A stretch of DNA of 64,000 nt from Halobacteriales archaeon QH_6_64_20. GTDB taxonomy: Archaea; Halobacteriota; Halobacteria; Halobacteriales; Halococcaceae. The position numbers were made by a program, and so were the translations under genes. This document shows positions 49,032 to 59,076 of the stretch, piece after piece. The notes under the pieces were generated by a model, which had not been told where the DNA came from, did not search any database, and saw only the letters and a list, made by a program, of their open reading frames with translations. Numbering within the stretch: position 1 is the first letter of the stretch; each line of letters begins with the position of its first letter. The stretch is taken from contig PXQR01000018.1 in NCBI GenBank assembly GCA_003021235.1, forward strand, positions 64,205 through 128,204. Direction: 5' to 3'.

Positions 49032-49488
49032 CGGGTGCGTCCATCTCGACGCCGCATTCGGGGCATTCGAGCGTCATACCGTCCTCGCCCATGTGAACGG
49101 CCATCGAATCGCTCTCGCCGCATTCCGGACACTCCATCGCGACCCGGGTCTCGGTGCTTTCCTTCGGCGCGCCGAGCGCGAGCGCACTGAGTACCGAATC
49201 GCCCTCGTTCTTGCCCTGTTGGTAGTCGCCGGGGGCGAATCGAATCACCTCGCCGGCGTCGACCTCCTGAGAGCCGTCGGGAGTCTCGAACGTCGCGGTG
49301 CCCTCGATCACGTAGAAGACTTCCTCCTGGTCGAAGTGGGCGTGCATCCCACCGGTGAAGCTCTGGCCCGGTTCGAGGCGAAAGCGGTTCATCGCGAGGT
49401 CCGTCGTCCCGAGCGCGTCGGCGACGTTTCTGACGTCGGCTTCGCCCGTCTCGCTTCCGGCGATCTCGTCGATCGTGACTTTCTCCAT
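49027..49488 (-). CDS. cupin-domain protein with C-terminal zinc ribbon
   Basis: RLEPGQSFTGGMHAHFDQEEVFYVIEGTATFET...MECPECGESDSMAVHMGEDGMTLECPECGVEMDAPA. Confidence 0.88.
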   Translation of the reverse strand: MEKVTIDEIAGSETGEADVRNVADALGTTDLAMNRFRLEPGQSFTGGMHAHFDQEEVFYVIEGTATFETPDGSQEVDAGEVIRFAPGDYQQGKNEGDSVLSALALGAPKESTETRVAMECPECGESDSMAVHMGEDGMTLECPECGVEMDAPA

Positions 49489-49624
49489 GGACCCACGATC
49501 GACGCCCCGGAACAAGGTAGTGCCGATAGCGGCGAGACGGGGGTTGGAACTCGGAAGCTGGGAGCGACGAAGCGAAAGCCGAGAGCGATGAGACGGGTTA
49601 CGTCGGCGACCGACGACGTATGGC

Positions 49625-50614
49625 TTACCAGCGGTGATGGACCGACTCGGCGACGTGTTCCTCGTAGACGTCGTGCATCGCGCCGTGTTCCCGCCCGGTG
49701 AGCGAGGGGGCCTCGGAGACGGCGGCGTTTCCCTCGATGTGATCGGGGTTCACCGATCCGGGGATCACCGACGAGACCGCGTCGTGATCGAGGATCCACC
49801 GGAGCGCGAACTCGGCCATCGTGCGCTCGTCGGGAACGTACGACCGAAGCGCCGAAACGGCGTCGAGCCCCCGTTCGAAGGGCACGCCGGCGAAGGTCTC
49901 CCCGCGGTCGAAGGCCTCGCCCTCGCGGTTGAAGTTCCGGTGATCGTTCTCCGGGAACTCGTCGTCCGCCGAGAGCGCACCTGTAAGCAGACCCGACGCG
50001 AGGGGCACCCGGACGATCACGCCGATATCCCGGCGTTTGGCCTCTCGGAAGAACAGTTCGGCGGGACGCTGACGGAAGGGGTTGAAGACGATCTGGATCG
50101 TCTCGACGCCGGGATACTCGATCGCTTTAAGCGCCTGTTCTACCTTCTCGACGCTCACGCCGTAGCCATCGATCGCGCCTTCCTCGCGCAGTCGCGTGAG
50201 CGCGTCGAAGGTCTCGGGTCGGTAGTACGCCGGCCAGGGCGGACAGTGCAGTTGGAGTAGGTCGACCGCTTCGACGCCCAAGTTCTCGCGGCTCCGATCG
50301 GCGAATTGCGAGAGGTGCTCGTAGTCGTAGCCCGCCGCCTCGTGTGGATCAAGGCGGCGGCCGGCTTTCGTGGCGACGATCACGTCCTCGCGGGCCTCGC
50401 GCTCGTCGAGCACGCTCGCGATGTGGCGTTCGCTCCGGCCGTCGCCGTAGACGTCGGCAGTGTCGAGAAAGGTAACTCCGGCGTCCAGTGCGGCGCGGAT
50501 CGCCTCCTTACCTTCTTCGTCGGACACGTCGCCCCAGTCGGAACCGATCTGCCAGGTGCCGAGCCCGATCTCGCTGACTTCGTATCCCGTGCTACCGAGG
50601 TCGCGGTGGTTCAT
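49625..50614 (-). CDS. aldo/keto reductase
   Basis: LGSTGYEVSEIGLGTWQIG...FLDTADVYGDGRSERHIASVL...LQLHCPP; start MNHRDLG. Confidence 0.94.
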   Translation of the reverse strand: MNHRDLGSTGYEVSEIGLGTWQIGSDWGDVSDEEGKEAIRAALDAGVTFLDTADVYGDGRSERHIASVLDEREAREDVIVATKAGRRLDPHEAAGYDYEHLSQFADRSRENLGVEAVDLLQLHCPPWPAYYRPETFDALTRLREEGAIDGYGVSVEKVEQALKAIEYPGVETIQIVFNPFRQRPAELFFREAKRRDIGVIVRVPLASGLLTGALSADDEFPENDHRNFNREGEAFDRGETFAGVPFERGLDAVSALRSYVPDERTMAEFALRWILDHDAVSSVIPGSVNPDHIEGNAAVSEAPSLTGREHGAMHDVYEEHVAESVHHRW

Positions 50615-50788
50615 AGCCGCCCGGCGTAGCCGACCGGTTGTAAGTCCCCGCATCACGGCAGGTAGTGGAGGTCAAGTAATCGAACCGTAGGCAAGCACGC
50701 CCGGACTGGCCGAACACTCGGAACGCGAATCGAAGCAACGGATACGACGCTCGTCGTCCGTACGTCGCTCGGAGTTCGAGCGGAGAAA

Positions 50789-50862
50789 TCCGCACTCCCC
50801 GATTTGAACGGGGGACAAGCCGATCTACAGTCGGCTGCTCTGCCGGGCTGAGCTAAGCGCGG
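50789..50862 (-). tRNA. tRNA-Tyr(GTA)
   Basis: CCGCGCTTAGCTCAG...GCCGA-CTGTAGA-TCGGC...CCCCGTTCAAATCGGGGAGTGCGGA; C1-G72 typical of archaeal tRNA-Tyr. Confidence 0.94.
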
Positions 50863-51128
50863 ACACCTGTAGGTAGGCCCGTCGCCGGACTTAACCGTTT
50901 CCTTCGGCCCGGAACTCCGAGAACGGACAGCGAGCGCCAGCGCCGACGGCGAGCGCGGACGACGTGTCCGACGGCGGCCACCGACCGAAAGGGAGGCGTC
51001 TGTCGTGGCGTGAGACGGTCGGACGACGACCCAGAGCGGAGGCGACGGGCACCGAGTGGACGGCCGTCAGACATCCGTCAGCCGGCGCGGAAGATACAAG
51101 CCTATGGGAGACGAGGGGTACGACAGCG

Positions 51129-51674
51129 GTGAGCAAGATAACGTTCCGGGCCGACGACGACCTCATCCGCCAGCTGGAGTCGTTCGACGCCTCGAAGAGC
51201 GAACTCATGCGCGAGGCACTGCGCGAGTACCTCGCGGACGGCCCGGAGCGATCGCACACCGACCGTAAAAACCCTTCAGGGGACGAGTCGAGCCTCGACG
51301 ATCTCCTCGCGGAACGGATCGACGCCCTCGTAGACGAGCGACTGTCGACGGCGTTTACGCCCACACAGCCTTCAGATGTCAACGTAAACATCACGCTCGA
51401 CGGCGGAGACGCCGATTCGATCGAGGTGTCCGACGAAGACGTCCCCAAGCGTAAGACGGCCCGCGAGGAGCCGGCGCACACGTCCGACACCGGCCGTAAG
51501 ACGTGTGGCCAGTGTGGCGAAAAAATGGACTCAGAGCACGTTTACTGTCCGAACTGTGGCGCAAACACGAGCAAGGCGTTCTGTGAATGCGGCGAGGAAC
51601 TCAGGTCCGACTGGGCGTTTTGTCCTGCATGCGGAGCCCGAACCCCGGCCGCGGACGTGCTCGACAGGTCATAA
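51129..51674 (+). CDS. cdrL: cell division regulator CdrL-like (RHH + double zinc ribbon)
   Basis: VSKITFRADDDLIRQLESFDASKSELMREALREYLA...CGQCGEKMDSEHVYCPNCGA...CECGEELRSDWAFCPACGA; directly upstream of cdrS-ftsZ2. Confidence 0.83.
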   Translation: MSKITFRADDDLIRQLESFDASKSELMREALREYLADGPERSHTDRKNPSGDESSLDDLLAERIDALVDERLSTAFTPTQPSDVNVNITLDGGDADSIEVSDEDVPKRKTAREEPAHTSDTGRKTCGQCGEKMDSEHVYCPNCGANTSKAFCECGEELRSDWAFCPACGARTPAADVLDRS

Positions 51675-51689
51675 CGGGCGTGAGACGGC

Positions 51690-51706
51690 GTTTACCTGGC
51701 GTAAAC
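51690..51706. promoter_or_regulatory. inverted repeat GTTTAC-CTGGC-GTAAAC
   Basis: perfect 6-bp arms in the cdrL-cdrS intergenic region. Confidence 0.5.
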
Positions 51707-51774
51707 CGCTCGTTTGCACTCCGTCTTACTCAGTCCGGAAGTTTTATTACAATACAATCAGAGCATACGACTGC

Positions 51775-51792
51775 GTAAGACGGTCGTCTTAC
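51775..51792. promoter_or_regulatory. palindrome GTAAGACG-GT-CGTCTTAC, candidate cdrS-ftsZ2 operator
   Basis: perfect 8-bp arms; further CGTCTTAC/GTAAGACG half-sites near 51722, 51842 and 51873. Confidence 0.65.
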
Positions 51793-51818
51793 ACAGAGTC
51801 GATCCGAGTCGGATCGTG

Positions 51819-51836
51819 CCGCCGTACGGCGGTTTT
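51819..51836 (+). terminator. terminator-like hairpin CCGCCGTACGGCGG-TTTT within cdrS leader
   Basis: perfect palindrome followed by T4. Confidence 0.35.
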
Positions 51837-51899
51837 CGCGTGTAAGACGCGCGGGTGTACGAAACCGTCGCCGTCTTACCGGAAAGGGGATAGCCAATC

Positions 51900-52106
51900 A
51901 TGGAGCGTGTGACACTACGGATTCCGAAACAGCAGATCGAGGGCGTCGAGCGAATAGTCGAAACCGGCGAATACCCGAACCGGAGCGAGGCGATCCGTTC
52001 GGCCGTTCGCGAGATGCTCGCCGAAGAGGACGACGGGCCCGAGCGACCCTCCGAGCGCCGCCGGGGCGAGCGCCGTCAGGCCGAACGCAACTGGGCGAAG
52101 GTGTAG
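51900..52106 (+). CDS. cdrS: cell division regulator CdrS (short RHH protein)
   Basis: [40 protein letters not shown]; 3-nt gap to ftsZ2. Confidence 0.92.
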   Translation: MERVTLRIPKQQIEGVERIVETGEYPNRSEAIRSAVREMLAEEDDGPERPSERRRGERRQAERNWAKV

Positions 52107-52109
52107 CTC

Positions 52110-53300
52110 ATGCAGGATATCGTCCAGGAGGCCTTAGAGAACGCGGAACGCGAGGAGCAGGCCAGAAGCGAGGCCGACACTGGTATCGACGAGTTCGGCG
52201 ACCCGCGCATCGTCGTCGTCGGCTGTGGCGGCGCTGGTAACAACACCGTCAATCGCTTGTACAACATGGGTATCGACGGTGCGGAAACCGTCGCGGTCAA
52301 TACCGACAAACAGCACCTGCAGATGATCGAGGCCGACTCGCGGGTGCTCGTCGGCAAATCCCTCACTGGGGGCCTCGGAGCGGGCGGTGACCCCGAGATG
52401 GGCGAGCGCGCGACCGAGATGGCCCGAGGCACCGTCAAGGACGTCCTCGGCGATGCGGATCTCGTCTTCGTTACCGCGGGCATGGGCGGCGGGACGGGCA
52501 CCGGCGCAGCGCCCGTCGTCGCGAAGATCGCAAAGGAATCCGGCGCGATCGTCGTCGGGATGGTCTCGACGCCCTTTACCGTCGAGCGTGCCCGGACGGT
52601 GCGCGCCGAAGAAGGCCTCGAGGACCTCCGCGGGGAGGCCGACTCGATCATCGTGCTCGACAACAACCGCCTGCTTGATTACGTGCCCAACCTGCCCATC
52701 GGCAAGGCCTTCTCGGTGATGGATCAGATCATCGCCGAGACGGTCAAGGGGATCGCAGAGACGATCACCCAGCCCTCCCTCATCAACCTCGACTACGCCG
52801 ACATGACCGCCATCATGAACCAGGGCGGCGTGGCGGTCATGTTAGTGGGCGAGACTCAGGACAAGAACAAGAGCGAGGAGGTGGTCCGCGACGCGATGGA
52901 TCACCCCCTGCTCGACGTCGATTATCGGGGTGCCTCCGGAGGATTGGTCCACATTACTGGCGGACCTGACCTCACCCTCAAGGAGGCAGAAGGCATCGCC
53001 CAGGACATCACCGAGCGCCTCGAAGCCGACGCGAACGTTATCTGGGGCGCACGCATCCGCGAGGAGTACAAGGGCAAAGTGCGAGTCATGGCGATCATGA
53101 CCGGCGTGCAGTCCGCCCAGATCCTCGGGCCCGACGCCCAGCAACAAGCCGACCAGTCCCGCCAGGCCCTCCAGCACGGCGACGGCGGCTACGGCTTCGT
53201 CGACGCCACAGGGGACGTTCGAGGGAAAAACAACGCACAAAGCGACGGTGGCCGCGACACGGAGGGCGAACGGAGTTACGGCCTCGACGTCGTCCGCTGA
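52110..53300 (+). CDS. ftsZ2: cell division protein FtsZ2
   Basis: [20 protein letters not shown]...[44 protein letters not shown] tubulin signature. Confidence 0.97.
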   Translation: MQDIVQEALENAEREEQARSEADTGIDEFGDPRIVVVGCGGAGNNTVNRLYNMGIDGAETVAVNTDKQHLQMIEADSRVLVGKSLTGGLGAGGDPEMGERATEMARGTVKDVLGDADLVFVTAGMGGGTGTGAAPVVAKIAKESGAIVVGMVSTPFTVERARTVRAEEGLEDLRGEADSIIVLDNNRLLDYVPNLPIGKAFSVMDQIIAETVKGIAETITQPSLINLDYADMTAIMNQGGVAVMLVGETQDKNKSEEVVRDAMDHPLLDVDYRGASGGLVHITGGPDLTLKEAEGIAQDITERLEADANVIWGARIREEYKGKVRVMAIMTGVQSAQILGPDAQQQADQSRQALQHGDGGYGFVDATGDVRGKNNAQSDGGRDTEGERSYGLDVVR

Positions 53301-53518
53301 GTACACCGGTTTCCCTCCCGCCGCCCGATTCGAAGGGGTCCCGGCTAACGACGAATCGGCCCTCCATCAGCGTATCTCGACGGGAGTTGCTCGTCGGAGC
53401 GCCACGCCCTGGGTGCGCTCGTTTTCGTTTCCATCGAAACGCGATCAATCGGACGAGTAGCCGCCGCTCCGGAGGAGGGCCAGGCATGAGAACACGCCGA
53501 TTCGGTCGTTCGGAGCCG

Positions 53519-54526
53519 TCAGTCGGCGGCGTGAACGCTCTCGACGAGCTGGCACTTCCGACAGACCTCCCGCGTGGTCGCCGCACCGCACCGTTCGCAC
53601 TCCCCGAGGCCGTCGTGACTGTCGTCGGCGGCGTCGTTGCTGTCGGCGCCTTCCTCGCCGTCGCGGCGGTACTCGCGGGCGGCGAGCGCGGCGAGGTCCT
53701 CGTAGCCCGAGAGGATCGAGTGACGCGTCCCGGGGTGGTTCTCCTCGAGACCTAAGAGGAGGTCCTTGATCTCCCCGCGGTAGGCCTCGCTCGCGTGGGG
53801 ACACTCTGCCATGTGAACCGGTAGGTCACGCAGATGGGCGTACAGCGCGACTTCCTTCTCTGGGACGTCCCGCAGGGGTTTCGCGCGCGGGACGAACGTC
53901 TCCGATTCGCCGCGCTCGTCGAACCCGCCTAAGCTGGCGTCGAAGTGTTTCGCGACCTGGCGGACGTCGCCCTCGAAGAGGTTCATCAGCGCCGTTTGGG
54001 TCTCGTCGTCTAAGTTGTGACCGGTCAGTAGTTTGTCGGCGTCGTACTTTCTAGCACCGCGTTCGAGCAGGTTCCGGCGAAAGACCCCACAGTACGCACA
54101 CGGAGCCATCCCTTCCGGGTCGTCGCGCGCGACGTCGTCCATCTCCAAGTCGAACTCCTCGGCGTAGCTCAGTCGTTCGTGTTCGATCTCCAACTTTTCG
54201 ACGAGTTCGATCGAGGCGTCGAGACTCGCGTCGCGATAGCCCTCGATCCCCTCGTGGATCGTGAGACAGACCAGGCGAATCCGGGGATCGTCGGCGAAGG
54301 TCTCGTGGAGGACCTGGGTGAGGACGACGCTGTCCTTCCCGCCGGAGAGGCCGATCAGCCAGGTTTCGGGGTTCTCCGGCGTGGCGTCGCGGCCGATCAA
54401 GCCATCCGAACGGATCCGACGCCGGACCCGCTTTTCGACCGACCGACGGAGGTGGCGCTCACAGAGGTGACCGCCCGAGTACGCCGCGAAGTGGACTGCC
54501 GGGCGAGAACACCGATCGCACTCCAT
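53519..54526 (-). CDS. ncsA: tRNA 2-thiolation protein NcsA
   Basis: MECDRCSRPAVHFAAYSGGHLCERH; LSGGKDSVVL PP-loop; CAYCGVFRR; LTGHNLDDE; CERCGAATTREVCRKCQL. Confidence 0.94.
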   Translation of the reverse strand: MECDRCSRPAVHFAAYSGGHLCERHLRRSVEKRVRRRIRSDGLIGRDATPENPETWLIGLSGGKDSVVLTQVLHETFADDPRIRLVCLTIHEGIEGYRDASLDASIELVEKLEIEHERLSYAEEFDLEMDDVARDDPEGMAPCAYCGVFRRNLLERGARKYDADKLLTGHNLDDETQTALMNLFEGDVRQVAKHFDASLGGFDERGESETFVPRAKPLRDVPEKEVALYAHLRDLPVHMAECPHASEAYRGEIKDLLLGLEENHPGTRHSILSGYEDLAALAAREYRRDGEEGADSNDAADDSHDGLGECERCGAATTREVCRKCQLVESVHAAD

Positions 54527-54795
54527 CGATGCCTACTGTGTCCGAAGCGGGTTTGTGGGTTTCGAAACGGACCTTTTGCTCTGCGCTCGCGGCCGAAGGC
54601 TGCTCGCTCGGCAAAATCTCCACCAAAATAGCGCGTGCTCCCTCCGGCACTCGCTCCCTCCGGTCCCTCGTGCCTCCCGTCCGTGCGCGCTACTGCTCCC
54701 TCGCGCCGGTTGGCGCTCGGTCGCAGGGAACCGCTCGCTCGTTCGCTCGCGGACACGAGTTCGAAGCGAAACGGGCCCCAAGAGGATCTCGAATC

Positions 54796-56892
54796 TCACT
54801 CGGCTTCGATCGCGTCATCGAACCCCATCGGATCGGGGCCCGATGCCTCGCAGCCGAGCGCACGACCGAGATACAGCGCGGAGTTGATCAGGCCGATGTG
54901 GCTGAACGCCTGCGGGAAGTTCCCGAGATGCGCGCCGGTGTCGGGGTCGACCTCCTCGGCGAGCAAGCCGAGCGGGCTGGCGTAGGAAAGCAGAGTCTCG
55001 AACAGTTCGCGAGCCTCCTCGATCCGGCCGGAAAGAGTCAGTGCGTCCACGAGCCAAAACGAACAGAGCACGAACGCGCCCTCTTCGCCCTCCAGGCCGT
55101 CCTCACCATTGTAACGGTACACCAATCCGTCTTCACCCGTCAGGTGGGTGAGAGTGGCGTCGATCGTCCCGCTAACCCGTCGATCGTCGAACGGTAGAAA
55201 GCCGACGATCGGGAGGAGCAATCCAGTGGCGTCGAGTTCGTCACCGTCAAGCGTGCGAGTGAAACTGCCGTGCTCGCCGATTTCCTCGTCGAAACCGCGT
55301 TCGAGCACTACCTCACGGATCTCGGTTCTCGTCTCGCGCCACTCACAGAGCGGCGCGTCGAACTCGCGGGTTTCGGCCATGTCGATCCCCCGATCGAGCG
55401 CCGCCCAGCACATCACCTTCGAGAAGACGAACTGTTTGGGCTCACAGCGCACCTCCCAGATGCCCTCGTCGGGTTGGTCCCACACCTCCCGGACGTGCTC
55501 GACGACCGCCCGGATCGCCGACCACTCCCCGGCGTCGAGTTCGGTGCCGCCGTCGGTCGTCTCGTGGATCGCTACGAGGAGTTCGCCGAAGATATCGAGC
55601 TGGCGCTGGTCGCGCGCGGCGTTACCGACCCGTACTGGGTTCGATCCGCGATACCCCGAGAGGTGCTCCAAGGTCTCCTCGTCGAGGTCGATCTCGCCGT
55701 GCAGGCCATACAGCGGCTGGAGGTCGGCCGGATCGGTGTGACACAGGCCGCGGAACCAAGTGAAAAAATCCCACGCCTCCTCGCGGTGCCCGAGATTGGA
55801 GAGCGCCTGAACGGTGAAGGCACCGTCGCGAAGCCAGCTGAAACGGTAGTCCCAGTTGCGTTCGCCGCCGATCTCCTCGGGCAACGAGGTCGTCGGGGCC
55901 GCCGCGATCGCCCCCGACTCACGGTGGGCAAGCAGTTTGAGCACCAATCCCGACCGGGTCGTCAGGTCGTGCCACGGTCCGTCGAAGACACAATCTCGAT
56001 CGTCGCAGTCGTGGGTCCACTCGCGCCAGTACCGAATAGTCTCACTGAGGCGGCGCTCGGGCACGAGCGAGGCGGCGAAGTCAGCGACGACGCCGCGCCC
56101 GTCGGCGTCCGCCGCATTGGATAGGTCCGACGAGTCCGCCGGGTCGACCGACTCGGCCGAACTAGTCGCGTCCGTCGAACCCCCCGATTCGTCGGCGCCG
56201 ACCTCCCGGTAGCCGAGGACGAACCAGGCCTGATCGCCCGCGGGAAGCGTCACGCGGGCCGTCGCCGTGTCGGCTTCGACGTCGAACGCGGGGGCAGCCG
56301 CGAGCAGGAGCGCTTCGTCCTCGGCCCGGGCGAGAAGACCACCCTCGACCGCTTCGATCGCCGCCTCCGCCCGGGCGAAGTCCGGTCGTGGAGCGAACTC
56401 GACGCCGAGGTCGACCTCCCCGGCGACGCACTCGACCTTCCGGTAGATCGCCCGCTGTGAACCGGAACCGACGCTGCTACCAGCAGTGTCGACGCTATCG
56501 GAGTCGCCGACGTCCCCGTTGTCGCTGTTACCGGAACCGCGGGAATCATCGGAGTCGTCGGAGCCATCAGGGCCACCGGTGTCGTGGGAGTCCTCGGTGT
56601 CGTCGCCGCCGGCCGGCATGAAGTCCGTCAGAACACACGTCCCCGAATCGGTCCGAAAGGTCGTCCGGAGCACGTTCGTCCGTTCGATGTACTCGTGGGT
56701 CGCCTCGAAGGGGACGAGCGGCCGGATCGAAAAGCGCCCGCCACGATCGGCGTCGAGGAGCGACGCGAAGACCCCGGGAGACTCGACGTGAGGGGCCGGG
56801 AACCAGTCGATCGAGCCCCGTCGGCTCACGAGCGCACAGGTCTCTTCGTCCCCGATGAGACCGTACTCCTCGATCGGCGTGTACCCGCTCAT
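54796..56892 (-). CDS. glycoside hydrolase family 15 (glucoamylase-like) protein 1
   Basis: YGLIGDEETCALVSRRGSIDWFPAPHVESPGVFASLLD; SLPEEIGGERNWDYRFSWLRDGAFTVQAL. Confidence 0.94.
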   Translation of the reverse strand: MSGYTPIEEYGLIGDEETCALVSRRGSIDWFPAPHVESPGVFASLLDADRGGRFSIRPLVPFEATHEYIERTNVLRTTFRTDSGTCVLTDFMPAGGDDTEDSHDTGGPDGSDDSDDSRGSGNSDNGDVGDSDSVDTAGSSVGSGSQRAIYRKVECVAGEVDLGVEFAPRPDFARAEAAIEAVEGGLLARAEDEALLLAAAPAFDVEADTATARVTLPAGDQAWFVLGYREVGADESGGSTDATSSAESVDPADSSDLSNAADADGRGVVADFAASLVPERRLSETIRYWREWTHDCDDRDCVFDGPWHDLTTRSGLVLKLLAHRESGAIAAAPTTSLPEEIGGERNWDYRFSWLRDGAFTVQALSNLGHREEAWDFFTWFRGLCHTDPADLQPLYGLHGEIDLDEETLEHLSGYRGSNPVRVGNAARDQRQLDIFGELLVAIHETTDGGTELDAGEWSAIRAVVEHVREVWDQPDEGIWEVRCEPKQFVFSKVMCWAALDRGIDMAETREFDAPLCEWRETRTEIREVVLERGFDEEIGEHGSFTRTLDGDELDATGLLLPIVGFLPFDDRRVSGTIDATLTHLTGEDGLVYRYNGEDGLEGEEGAFVLCSFWLVDALTLSGRIEEARELFETLLSYASPLGLLAEEVDPDTGAHLGNFPQAFSHIGLINSALYLGRALGCEASGPDPMGFDDAIEAE

Positions 56893-57111
56893 CGGTCGTT
56901 CCCGCTACGGGTCGCGGCACTTCGGGACGAGACGTCGGGCGAACGAAGCGAGAGCGCGCGACGATCGATCAGGAGCCGTCGCGCTAAAAGCGAAGGCGCT
57001 GTCGGCGAGGCGAAGGGCGTCATTCGTCCTGCGATACGGGCGAGCGAGTCAAAAGCCCCCGGTAATCGTGCGACTGCGGTGCCATCGCGTACGACTCGGA
57101 GCGCAAGGGCC

Positions 57112-59076
57112 TCAGTCCGAGTGACCCGGTTCACCCTCGGCGTCGTCGGCCTCGAAGTCGGAGTCGGGGTCGGGGCCGATCGGACCCGGCGCGCGCCCGG
57201 CCGACTCGGTCGGACTGAAGGGTGCGTCGAGCGTGTTCGCTTGTAATGCTCGCTCGCGGGCCTCGCTCAGGTATAGCGCGGAGTTGATCAGTCCGATGTG
57301 ACTGAGCGCCTGGGGGAAGTTGCCCCGGGCCTCGCCGGTTTCGGGATCGACCTCTTCGGCGAGCAGGCCGAGCGGGCTGGCGAACTCGACGACGGCGTCG
57401 AACAGTTCGGTCGCCTCCTCGACCCGGCCCGACAGCGCCAGTGCGTCGACGAGCCAGAACGAACAGAGCAAGAAGGGGTTGTCCCCGCCGGCGACGCCGT
57501 CCTCGCCGTCGTAGCGATACACTAGCCCGTCGTCGGTCGCGAGTTCTTCGATCACGGCGTCGATCGTGCCCTGTACCCGCCGGTCGGAAACGGGCAAAAA
57601 GCCGACGACCGGGAGGAGGAGGCCGGTAGCGTCGAGGTCGGTCTCGGTTTCGAACGCTCGGACGAAGCTTCCCTTCGCGCCGATATCGGGGTTGAACCCG
57701 TGGTCGAGCACTGCCGTTTTGATGTCGGCCCGCACCGCACGCCACTCAGAGAGCGGCGCGTCGAGGTCGTTCGAGACGGCCATGTCGATCCCGCGGTCGA
57801 GCGCGACCCAGCACATCACCTTCGAGAACACGAACTGGCGGGGCGGCGAGCGGACCTCCCAGATCCCGCTTCCGGGTTCGTCCCAGACCCGACAGACTCG
57901 TTCGACCACCCGACGGACGGTCGCCCAGTTCTCCGCGGAGAGGGCCGCACCGCGCCGGGAGGTCTCGTGAACGGCTAAGAGGAGTTCGCCGTAGACGTCG
58001 AGTTGGCGCTGGTCGCGCGCGGCGTTGCCCACTCGTACCGGGCTCGACCCCCGGTAGCCCTCGAACCCGTCGAGGACTCCCTCTTCGAGGTCGATTTCAC
58101 CACGCATTCCGTACAGCGGACGATAGATCGGCTGGTCGAGCGCGTCGGGATCGTCCTGAGCTAGGTTCAGACACCACGAGAAGTACTGCTCGGCCTCGGC
58201 GGTGTTGCCGAGCCGGTAGAGCGCCTGAACGGCGAAGGCGGCGTCGCGAAGCCAACTGAAACGGTAATCCCAGTTTCGCACCCCGCCGATCTCCTCGGGC
58301 AACGAGGTCGTCGGGGCCGCCGCGATCGCGCCGGTCGAGTGATGCATCAACAGTTTGAGCGCCAGCCCGGAGCGCACCACCAGATCGTAGCGCGGACTGT
58401 CGAGAACACATCGGGAGGGATGGGTACACCGGCGCGCCCACTCGCGCCAGTACGAGATCGTCCCCGCGAGGGCACCTTCGAACTCGGCGGTAGCAAGCGG
58501 GTCGTAGGTGCCGTACTGGAGGCTCAGGACGCGACGATCGCCCGCCGAGAGCGTTTCGGTCGCTCGCGCGCGAGTGTCTCCGTCGTCGATCGCGAGGTCG
58601 ACGGGGCCGGACAGAAAGAGGCGCTCGCCGTCCGCCCGGGCGACGACGCCCGTCTCGGTGGCGTCGATCGTCGTCTCGGCGCGTGCGTAGTCGAAGCGAG
58701 GGTCGAACTCGACGCCGAGTTCGATAGTTCCCTCAGTACACTCGATCCCCCGGTAGATCGCTCGTGAGGGAGTCTGGGGGGTGCGCTCGTTGCCCGTGAC
58801 GGGCATGAAGTCAGTGAGCGTTACGCGTCCCGAGGCGGTCTCGAAGACGGTCTCTACCACGTTGGTGCGGGGGACGTACGACTGTGTAGCGGTGTACTGG
58901 CCCGTGAGCCGAACCGCGAAGGACCCGCCACGGTCGGCGTCGAGGAGCGACGCGAACACGCTCGGGGAGGCGAGTTCGGGGACCGGAAACCAATCGATCG
59001 AGCCGTCGCTTCCGACGAGCGAACACGTCTCTAGGTTTCCGATGAGAGCGTACTCCGCTAGCGACTTGTATTCCAT
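57112..59076 (-). CDS. glycoside hydrolase family 15 (glucoamylase-like) protein 2
   Basis: MEYKSLAEYALIGNLETCSLVGSDGSIDWFPVPELASPSVFASLLD; SLPEEIGGVRNWDYRFSWLRDAAFAVQAL. Confidence 0.94.
   Translation of the reverse strand: MEYKSLAEYALIGNLETCSLVGSDGSIDWFPVPELASPSVFASLLDADRGGSFAVRLTGQYTATQSYVPRTNVVETVFETASGRVTLTDFMPVTGNERTPQTPSRAIYRGIECTEGTIELGVEFDPRFDYARAETTIDATETGVVARADGERLFLSGPVDLAIDDGDTRARATETLSAGDRRVLSLQYGTYDPLATAEFEGALAGTISYWREWARRCTHPSRCVLDSPRYDLVVRSGLALKLLMHHSTGAIAAAPTTSLPEEIGGVRNWDYRFSWLRDAAFAVQALYRLGNTAEAEQYFSWCLNLAQDDPDALDQPIYRPLYGMRGEIDLEEGVLDGFEGYRGSSPVRVGNAARDQRQLDVYGELLLAVHETSRRGAALSAENWATVRRVVERVCRVWDEPGSGIWEVRSPPRQFVFSKVMCWVALDRGIDMAVSNDLDAPLSEWRAVRADIKTAVLDHGFNPDIGAKGSFVRAFETETDLDATGLLLPVVGFLPVSDRRVQGTIDAVIEELATDDGLVYRYDGEDGVAGGDNPFLLCSFWLVDALALSGRVEEATELFDAVVEFASPLGLLAEEVDPETGEARGNFPQALSHIGLINSALYLSEARERALQANTLDAPFSPTESAGRAPGPIGPDPDSDFEADDAEGEPGHSD

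Noticed and set aside
54555-54790. Short ORFs in the ncsA-GH15 gap
   Set aside because: Composition matches repetitive GC-rich intergenic filler (cgctccctccggtccctcg...); no motif or start signal.
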